Source: Gammaproteobacteria bacterium (GTDB lineage Bacteria > Pseudomonadota > Gammaproteobacteria > Pseudomonadales > Pseudohongiellaceae). Taken from it: a stretch of DNA of 5,343 bases. The notes under the pieces are model-generated. The model did no database searches. It was not told the origin of the DNA and saw only the letters and a program-made list of their open reading frames with translations. The stretch lies in NCBI GenBank assembly GCA_002714195.1, contig PAWK01000046.1, forward strand, positions 1 through 5,343. The letters are read 5' to 3'. This document shows positions 1-4,465 of this stretch, one piece after another (positions within the stretch are counted from its first letter, which is position 1; each line of letters starts with the position of its first letter). Both the position numbers and the translations under genes were made by a program.

Positions 1-506
1 AGAACCTCACCTGTTCTTCTGTCAAAGGACATCAAGTGGGCATCCAAAGTGACCATGAACAGTTGGTTGCCCAACATACCAAAACCTCGATTAACCGGTG
101 CGCTTGCTCCGTAGGTCAAATCACCTGGTAAATTCCGGCGATACTCCCAAAAAGGTCTGCCAGTTCGTGCATCCAATGCCCAAGCATAGTTGTTCGATCC
201 AGTCACATAGAGAACACCATCATCTAATAACGGAGTTCCCTCCCAACCTCTGCCTCGAGTGGTAGTTCCGGATTGAAAAGTCCAAATTGAGCGAAGACCT
301 TCAATGTTATCTGGAGTTATCTGCGTAAGTGGGCTGTGGCGCTTGCCGCTGTAATCGCCTGAATAAGTCAACCAGCGGCTAGGATCTGCAAAACCGTTTA
401 AAAGATCTTCATAATTCGGACCATTGCCGGCTTGACCAAAAGCCGCAACAGTAAAAAGCAGAAATGAGCAGACGATCAAATTCGAATGTTTAATTATGTT
501 GTTCAT
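1..506 (-). CDS. PQQ-dependent alcohol dehydrogenase (quinoprotein), N-terminal part
   Basis: The first 168 residues are visible; the rest lies beyond the left edge. Residues 1-25 form a signal peptide (hydrophobic core LIVCSFLLFTVAAFG, probable cleavage near Gln25/Ala26), so the enzyme is periplasmic. The mature start has the propeller entry WLTYSGDYSGKRHSPL (45-60), typical of methanol/ethanol-type quinoproteins. WEGTPLLDDGVLYVTG follows (88-103); its Glu89 is in the place of the PQQ-binding Glu of the family. A tryptophan-docking motif ALDARTGRPFWEY lies at 110-122 and the start of another (FDRRTG) at 161-166. Family enzymes oxidise primary alcohols or related substrates and pass electrons to a cytochrome c. 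The vicinal Cys-Cys pair of characterised ethanol/methanol dehydrogenases is absent: the stretch reads DLTYGASAPVNRG. The start is the ATG at 506, with only a weak GAG about nine bases upstream. It lies 27 bases after a c-type cytochrome gene, probably its electron acceptor and in the same operon. Substrate cannot be told. Family assignment is firm. Confidence 0.9.
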   Translation of the reverse strand, partial: MNNIIKHSNLIVCSFLLFTVAAFGQAGNGPNYEDLLNGFADPSRWLTYSGDYSGKRHSPLTQITPDNIEGLRSIWTFQSGTTTRGRGWEGTPLLDDGVLYVTGSNNYAWALDARTGRPFWEYRRNLPGDLTYGASAPVNRGFGMLGNQLFMVTLDAHLMSFDRRTGEV

Positions 507-533
507 CTTCGATTACTCGCGATTATGTTTACA

Positions 534-1355
534 CTACAAACTAGATTGTAGAAAACTAATTATGTTGTTAAGGTCCTGATTAGTTAGCTCCGACTCTGAA
601 AAAACTGGCATCCAAGATTGCTCCTCGTAATTGATTTCTCTAAGGGATATTTTTGAAAAACCTCTGAGGTATTGATCTGTATCCATAATCTGTATTGAGA
701 ACGCATCCTCTCGTTTTATTACCCCTTGGACTTGTTCATTATCCTCTGTAGTTACGGACACCGGCTTGTAACCTCGGGCAATCGAAGCACTTGGGTTTCT
801 CACAGAGTTAATAAGTGCCTCGAGAGATCTGACCTGAGTTATCTGAGACAAATTTGGACCTAATGCGCCACCTTGATCTCCTCTACGATGACAAGTTGAA
901 CAGTTTTGTATAAAAAGTAATTCTCCTGGCACCGGATCACCATCAATTTCAGTGGAAATACCAGAAAGACCAACGCTTCTAAGGTATGAGACCAACATCC
1001 AGATTTCTGTATCCGGAAAAGTATGCGCTGGCATAATACTTCCTGATACCCCATCTCGAATTGTGTTGAAAACAGACTCATCCGATGTTCCAGAGCCTGT
1101 GTAAAGTAGGGTCAGGTCAGGAGCATCTATCGAGTCAATACCTTTTGCATCGGCACCATGACAAGTTGCACATTGAGCTCTAAAAATGGAACCTCCCACC
1201 CTAGCGGCCCGCGGATCACCATCCAATGGATTCAATTCTTGGCCAGTGGCCAACTGCGAAAGAAATAAGGAGGCTGAAATTAGGCAAAAAATCTTAGATA
1301 CAAGAAAAAATTTTAATCGATAAATAGAGTTTTCCACTTTCCTTTTAAGCCCCAT
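534..1355 (-). CDS. Exported double-domain c-type cytochrome with PVC-type C-terminal heme domain
   Basis: A 273-residue periplasmic electron carrier with two covalent hemes. A basic N-terminus and hydrophobic stretch (about 16-38, ending SQLATG) form a signal peptide, with likely cleavage before Gln39. Domain 1 has CATCH at 62-66 and a distal Met ligand candidate at 108 (SIMPAH). Domain 2 has CSTCH at 152-156, then GALGPNLSQI, NPSASIARGY, VTTEDNEQVQG and finally SWMP (Met249) before SELTNQDLNNIISFL. That order matches the C-terminal heme-binding domain common in planctomycete and verrucomicrobial proteins (TIGR02603 as I remember it). I chose the ATG at 1355 because it puts the basic region directly before the hydrophobic core. 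The frame is open further up, to an ATG at 1442 and a TTG at 1445, but that would add an unlikely N-terminus overlapping the promoter region. No good Shine-Dalgarno precedes 1355. Its 27-base spacing before the PQQ dehydrogenase gene suggests it accepts electrons from that enzyme; this is inference. Confidence 0.9.
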   Translation of the reverse strand: MGLKRKVENSIYRLKFFLVSKIFCLISASLFLSQLATGQELNPLDGDPRAARVGGSIFRAQCATCHGADAKGIDSIDAPDLTLLYTGSGTSDESVFNTIRDGVSGSIMPAHTFPDTEIWMLVSYLRSVGLSGISTEIDGDPVPGELLFIQNCSTCHRRGDQGGALGPNLSQITQVRSLEALINSVRNPSASIARGYKPVSVTTEDNEQVQGVIKREDAFSIQIMDTDQYLRGFSKISLREINYEEQSWMPVFSESELTNQDLNNIISFLQSSL

Positions 1356-1373
1356 TATGCACACCAGTGAAAG

Positions 1374-1402
1374 ATCATAGCATACAGACAATGGCGCGAG
1401 AA
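1374..1402 (-). promoter_or_regulatory. Candidate extended -10 promoter for the cytochrome-PQQ dehydrogenase operon
   Basis: Read on the minus strand, TGCTATGAT (1382-1374) is an extended -10 element with five of six bases of TATAAT. Seventeen bases upstream the -35 position (1402-1397) reads TTCTCG, which is poor, but extended -10 promoters can do without a good one. Transcription would begin near 1367, about a dozen bases before the ATG at 1355. That gives a very short leader and supports that start over the upstream codons. Prediction by eye only. Confidence 0.4.
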
Positions 1403-1415
1403 TGTACCGAAAATA

Positions 1416-1433
1416 TGCAAAACTGGCTTTGCA
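1416..1433. promoter_or_regulatory. Dyad TGCAAA-N6-TTTGCA between divergent promoters
   Basis: Two exact 6-base inverted arms, TGCAAA (1416-1421) and TTTGCA (1428-1433), are separated by ACTGGC. The dyad sits between the candidate -35 regions of the leftward cytochrome operon and the rightward cupin gene. That placement would suit a shared operator. No regulator is encoded in the window, so the binding protein is unknown. Confidence 0.3.
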
Positions 1434-1435
1434 AG

Positions 1436-1464
1436 TTGACATCAATGTGCCATTGAGCTATTGA
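1436..1464 (+). promoter_or_regulatory. Candidate sigma70 promoter for the cupin gene
   Basis: A perfect TTGACA -35 hexamer (1436-1441) is followed, after a 17-base spacer, by TATTGA (1459-1464), a weak -10 that keeps the leading TAT. Transcription would start near 1471, giving a leader of about 47 bases before the ATG at 1518. The perfect -35 and ideal spacing support it; the poor -10 suggests a weak or activated promoter. Confidence 0.42.
1442..1456. promoter_or_regulatory. Dyad TCAATG-N3-CATTGA inside the cupin promoter spacer
   Basis: Two exact 6-base arms, TCAATG (1442-1447) and CATTGA (1451-1456), flank TGC. They lie wholly between the proposed -35 and -10 of the cupin promoter, a usual place for a repressor or a spacer-distorting activator. 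A further ATTGA at 1460-1464 repeats the half-site. It is short and AT-rich, so chance is possible. Confidence 0.3.
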
Positions 1465-1507
1465 TTGTGGGCAGAAAGTTTTTAATCCTGCCTCTGTATT
1501 AAATATT

Positions 1508-1511
1508 GGAG
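1508..1511 (+). promoter_or_regulatory. Ribosome binding site of the cupin gene
   Basis: GGAG at 1508-1511 lies six bases before the ATG at 1518. It is one of the clearest Shine-Dalgarno sequences in the window and fixes the cupin start. Confidence 0.75.
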
Positions 1512-1517
1512 TAATAA

Positions 1518-1982
1518 ATGGTCCACAATCCGAAAAGAAGAATAGAGTTTATAACGTCTGTATGTGCCGCTGCATTCCTAGGGTTAGTTGTGCTTGTCAC
1601 TCAGACCGATGTCATTTCAGCGCAGTCTAGCAACTTCCAGGGCGGTCAACCAGAGATCAGCCAAACTCCAGATATGCGCAACGTAAGAATTCTTTTCCCA
1701 GCGGGAGTTCGCTCCTCCTGGCACACGCACACTTGGGGTCAACTTTTAATGATTGAGGAAGGTATTGGCCTTCATCAAATTCGTGGTAGAACGATAGAAG
1801 AATTCTATCCAGGCGAACCATATTGGACTCCTGCTGATGTAGAGCATTGGCACGGAGCTCATCCTGACCATGATGCTCTTCAGTTAACCATTTATGAGGG
1901 GAATGTTGAGTGGTTGGATCCTGTTACTGACGCGCAGTACTCTGGATTAAGGATAAGACCACAATCCCGTTCCTCAGACTAG
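1518..1982 (+). CDS. Exported single-domain cupin, hydroxynitrile lyase-like
   Basis: A 154-residue single-domain cupin with an N-terminal signal peptide (hydrophobic core about 12-29; ISA before Gln36 is a plausible signal peptidase I site), hence periplasmic or outer. Cupin motif 1 is G63-VRSSW-HTH-TWGQ: His69, His71 and Gln75 are metal ligands, with Gln in place of the usual Glu. Motif 2 gives His110 in EHWHGAHPDH. From memory, this set (His, His, Gln, His) and the HWHGA signature match the manganese-dependent cupins such as Granulicella tundricola (R)-hydroxynitrile lyase. The end (VEWLDPVTDAQY) also resembles that family, which has about 130 residues and no signal peptide. By-eye alignment to that enzyme gives Gln122 for its His106 and Tyr126 for its Gln110, so hydroxynitrile lyase activity is doubtful. 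The gene has its own candidate promoter and a strong terminator, so it is probably transcribed alone. Family is firm, reaction unknown. Confidence 0.88.
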   Translation: MVHNPKRRIEFITSVCAAAFLGLVVLVTQTDVISAQSSNFQGGQPEISQTPDMRNVRILFPAGVRSSWHTHTWGQLLMIEEGIGLHQIRGRTIEEFYPGEPYWTPADVEHWHGAHPDHDALQLTIYEGNVEWLDPVTDAQYSGLRIRPQSRSSD

Positions 1983-2001
1983 TATAGAAAATATTTTCGT
2001 T

Positions 2002-2037
2002 AATAACCGTAAAGAGCTTTCTTTACGGTTATTTTTT
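2002..2037 (+). terminator. Intrinsic terminator after the cupin gene
   Basis: A perfect 14-bp stem is formed by 2002-2015 and 2020-2033 with the 4-base loop GCTT. The 3' arm runs into six Ts (2032-2037). It begins 19 bases after the cupin stop codon. It separates the cupin transcript from the beta-helix/cytochrome genes, although read-through cannot be excluded. Confidence 0.92.
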
Positions 2038-2038
2038 G

Positions 2039-2073
2039 GGGCTAAAAGTAGATGCAAGGAAGTAATTTAGCCC
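2039..2073 (+). repeat. Inverted repeat in the leader of the beta-helix gene
   Basis: GGGCTAAA (2039-2046) and TTTAGCCC (2066-2073) are exact inverted arms with a 19-base loop; a G-U pair could add one more step in RNA. It falls between the terminator and the beta-helix gene's ribosome binding site. It could be an RNA hairpin or a protein site. I find no convincing -35/-10 pair between the terminator and the gene, so the promoter of this unit is unresolved. Confidence 0.3.
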
Positions 2074-2087
2074 TTAGCAAGAAAGAA

Positions 2088-2104
2088 GGGGGGTGAGATT
2101 TATG
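2088..2104 (+). promoter_or_regulatory. G-rich ribosome binding site deciding the beta-helix start
   Basis: A run of six Gs (2088-2093) continues into TGAG, giving AAGGGGGGTGAG before the ATG at 2102. GGTGAG at 2092-2097 is four bases from that ATG. A GTG at 2093 is also in frame but lies inside the G-run itself, so the ATG is the more likely start. The difference is only three residues. Confidence 0.55.
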
Positions 2105-3310
2105 AGGATTTCTCTTTGCAGAGTAATTACTACCACGACTCTGCTTGTATTGGTTGCGTCTTGTGAGCAAAAACGAACAGATGCTCCTCAAATTAGTTTT
2201 GAAGAAAATCTTCAACAGCAATTAATCGAAGCCAAGCCTGGCGACACCATCCAAATACCCGCTGGAATCCACAACTTCACCAGAAGCCTGTCTCTTAACG
2301 TCCCCGGCGTATCTATAAGAGGAGAGGGAATAAATTCTTCGATTCTATCTTTCAAGAATCAGCAGCAAGGTGCAGAAGGGTTGTTGGTTAGTGCTAATGA
2401 TTTCACCATTCAAGATCTCGCAATCGAGGATACCATTGGTGACGCTCTAAAAATTAATGAAAGCACCAATGTTGTAATCAAGAACGTGAGGACCGAATGG
2501 ACTAACGGGCCAGCCACGACTAATGGAGCTTATGGGATCTATCCCGTCCAGTCTAAAAATATACTCATCGATGGCGCTGTTGCGATTGGTGCATCCGATG
2601 CGGGAATCTACGTGGGACAATCTTCGCAAATCATCGTTCGGAATTCTCGTGCTGAGCATAATGTGGCAGGAATCGAAATAGAGAATTCAACTTTTGCTGA
2701 CGTTCATAACAATATTGCAATCAACAATACAGGCGGCATATTGGTGTTTGATCTGCCGAACCTTCCAGTGCAGGGGGGGGCTAATACGCGTATCTTCGAC
2801 AACGAAATTATCACCAACAACACAAGCAACTTTGCGCCCGCCGGAAACATAGTTGGAACTGTTCCCTCTGGCACTGGCCTTATGATTTTAGCGAACGACA
2901 ACATAGAGATTTTTGGTAATACTTTTAACGAAAATAATAGCGCAAATATCTTAGTCGTTAGTTATTACATTACTGAAAGGCCATTCGATGATCCAAATTA
3001 TGATCCATTCCCTGAATTCATTCATATCCATCAAAATAAATTTATTGGTGGTGGTTCATCGCCAGACTCCGATCCTCTTAAAGCGCTTCAGTCCGCGACA
3101 GGCCAATCCATTCCTCACGTTGTGTGGGATGGAACAGTGAGACAAGACTCCAAACAGAATCAGATTTTATGTATGCGGGGAAATGATGGTATCACGTTCG
3201 TTAACCTCGACGCTTCGAACGAGTTTTCGACACCAAATTTTGAAATCGCAACACACGATTGCGCCCTACCAAAGCTTTCTCAGATTTCTTTGAGTATTGA
3301 GGCAAAATGA
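2102..3310 (+). CDS. Right-handed parallel beta-helix lipoprotein (TIGR03805-like)
   Basis: A 402-residue predicted lipoprotein. The hydrophobic leader ends in the lipobox VASC (Cys21), and Glu at +2 fits outer-membrane sorting. GDTIQIPAGIHNF and SIRGEGINSSIL (about 47-82) are typical of pectate-lyase-like or NosD-like folds. From about 95 to 320 there are successive coils with N/D/G-rich turns: GDALKINESTNVVIKNV, AYGIYPVQSKNILIDG, GASDAGIYVGQSSQIIVRN, VAGIEIENS, NTGGILVFDLPNLP and GLMILANDNIEIFGN. These blocks match my memory of TIGR03805, whose members regularly pair with a diheme cytochrome and have no known function. The fold usually binds or cleaves carbohydrate, but I see no certain catalytic set. 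Cys357 and Cys387 near the C-terminus could form a disulfide. The stop overlaps the start of the cytochrome gene. An 8-G tract at 2773-2780 lies in frame. Family confident, role unknown. Confidence 0.92.
   Translation: MRISLCRVITTTTLLVLVASCEQKRTDAPQISFEENLQQQLIEAKPGDTIQIPAGIHNFTRSLSLNVPGVSIRGEGINSSILSFKNQQQGAEGLLVSANDFTIQDLAIEDTIGDALKINESTNVVIKNVRTEWTNGPATTNGAYGIYPVQSKNILIDGAVAIGASDAGIYVGQSSQIIVRNSRAEHNVAGIEIENSTFADVHNNIAINNTGGILVFDLPNLPVQGGANTRIFDNEIITNNTSNFAPAGNIVGTVPSGTGLMILANDNIEIFGNTFNENNSANILVVSYYITERPFDDPNYDPFPEFIHIHQNKFIGGGSSPDSDPLKALQSATGQSIPHVVWDGTVRQDSKQNQILCMRGNDGITFVNLDASNEFSTPNFEIATHDCALPKLSQISLSIEAK
3299..3310 (+). promoter_or_regulatory. ATGA overlap and ribosome binding site coupling the pair
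   Basis: The cytochrome start ATG (3307-3309) overlaps the beta-helix stop TGA (3308-3310). GAGG at 3299-3302, four bases upstream, lies inside the beta-helix coding end. Together they indicate translational coupling and near-equal production of the two proteins. Confidence 0.8.
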
Positions 3311-4407
3311 AATCGACGAAGATTCAACGTCTTTGCGTGAGTTTACTATGTGTCATCGCGCTTAAGGCCTGCGTAGAGGACTCGCCATCCTTTCACACCT
3401 CTGAAAACCCTACAAGACTGTCAGATTGGAACCTATTTAATCTGGACTCTACAAGTTTTGAGCCAACTGCGGCTAGCCTGGTTTATGCACCGAATAATCC
3501 TCTATTTTCCGATTACGCACATAAGCTCAGAACATTGTCGATTCCAAATAACGAAAAGGCTTATATTAAGGGAGAAGAACTCATCTATCCGGTTGGGACG
3601 ATACTCAGCAAAACCTTTTACTATCCAACAAACTCGCAAGGAAGTTTTTTGCAAGAAGCGGATATGAATTTATCTTCTTTAGATTTGAAAATGAACCAGC
3701 TAGTCGAAACACGTTTATTGGTAAAGAGAGAAAAAGGCTGGGAAGCTTTGCCCTATGTTTGGAATGACGAACAAACAGAAGCTTTTCTACGAATTGCTGG
3801 AGCTAGTAAGCACATCGACCTTTCCGGGGAAAAACAGAGTACAGAATTTACTTATTTTGTCCCTAATCAAAATCAATGCTCTGCATGTCACGTAACTAAA
3901 CATCCTGATGGTGAAATGCATCCATTAGGTGCGATAACGAGTCAATTAGCTGCGCAAGTTGGTAGTGCTGAGGATCAAGAAAACCAAATGGAACAGTTGG
4001 TCTCAAGAGGTTGGTTGAATGCGATCCCTCAAATTGAGCCAGCCTACTCCTGGCAAGACGATACCGCCAGCGCTGAGCAGCGCGCAACTTCTTATCTAAA
4101 CATGCACTGCGGTCATTGTCACAACAAAGATGGTGCGGCAGATACCTCTGCGCTATTACTAGACGGTTCCCATGATTTTATGATTAACATGGGCGTTTGT
4201 AAGACTCCGGTTGCAGCGGGAGGAGGCGCTGGAAACAAGAAATATAGTATTGTTCCTGGCTCACCGGAAGAATCAATTTTGATATATCGTATGCTTTCAG
4301 ATCAACCCGATGAAATGATGCCTGAATTGGGACGCTCCCTTGTTCACCACGAAGGAATTGAGATAATACGAGACTGGATCGCACAAATGCCTGGTTCGTG
4401 CCCATAA
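3307..4407 (+). CDS. Diheme c-type cytochrome lipoprotein (SO2930/HNE_0200 family, TIGR03806-like)
   Basis: A 366-residue predicted lipoprotein: a short leader ends LKAC with Cys22 as the lipidated residue (Lys at -2 is unusual; Val at +2 fits the outer membrane). The first part has LSDWNLF and YAPNNPLFSDYAHKLR (about 38-74), then YPVGTILSKTFYY (94-106), characteristic blocks of this family as I remember it. Heme 1 is CSACH (191-195), preceded by FVPNQNQ; heme 2 is CGHCH (268-272). MMPELGRSLVH (337-347) offers Met337/338 as an axial ligand, followed by IEIIRDWIAQM, the usual final helix of a class I cytochrome c domain. Cys298 and Cys365 may pair. The protein should move electrons at the envelope; its donor and acceptor are unknown. 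It is coupled to the beta-helix gene by ATGA, and the two families are known to occur together or even fused. Family firm, function unassigned. Confidence 0.93.
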   Translation: MKSTKIQRLCVSLLCVIALKACVEDSPSFHTSENPTRLSDWNLFNLDSTSFEPTAASLVYAPNNPLFSDYAHKLRTLSIPNNEKAYIKGEELIYPVGTILSKTFYYPTNSQGSFLQEADMNLSSLDLKMNQLVETRLLVKREKGWEALPYVWNDEQTEAFLRIAGASKHIDLSGEKQSTEFTYFVPNQNQCSACHVTKHPDGEMHPLGAITSQLAAQVGSAEDQENQMEQLVSRGWLNAIPQIEPAYSWQDDTASAEQRATSYLNMHCGHCHNKDGAADTSALLLDGSHDFMINMGVCKTPVAAGGGAGNKKYSIVPGSPEESILIYRMLSDQPDEMMPELGRSLVHHEGIEIIRDWIAQMPGSCP

Positions 4408-4465
4408 GCACCATAGAACTTCGGCAATACCCGATGTAGACTATGTAAAAAATTTGGAACTAAAT

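Noticed and set aside
1356..1445. Longer start for the cytochrome at ATG 1442 or TTG 1445
   Set aside because: The added 29-30 residues would precede an already complete signal peptide and overlap the candidate leftward -10 and the cupin -35. No ribosome binding site is visible for them.
1518..1982. Naming the cupin a hydroxynitrile lyase
   Set aside because: Metal ligands fit, but two active-site positions differ in by-eye alignment and the protein is exported, so only the family is claimed.
2102..3310. Calling the beta-helix protein a pectate lyase or NosD
   Set aside because: The fold is shared, but I see no catalytic Asp/Arg set of pectate lyases, and there is no nitrous oxide reductase cluster nearby.
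4184..4414. Open minus-strand frame opposite the diheme gene end
   Set aside because: It lies antisense to a clear cytochrome gene, has no recognisable domain, and encodes no plausible product; it is a shadow of the real frame. The same holds for the minus-strand frames at 2447-2659, 2704-2904, 3896-4087 and 860-1081, and the plus-strand frame at 3458-3667.
4412..4445. Possible terminator hairpin between the diheme and TAXI genes (CATAG/CTATG outer arms, TCGG/CCGA inner arms)
   Set aside because: The arms are only five and four base pairs with a large internal loop, and no T-run follows. It is too weak to call a terminator.
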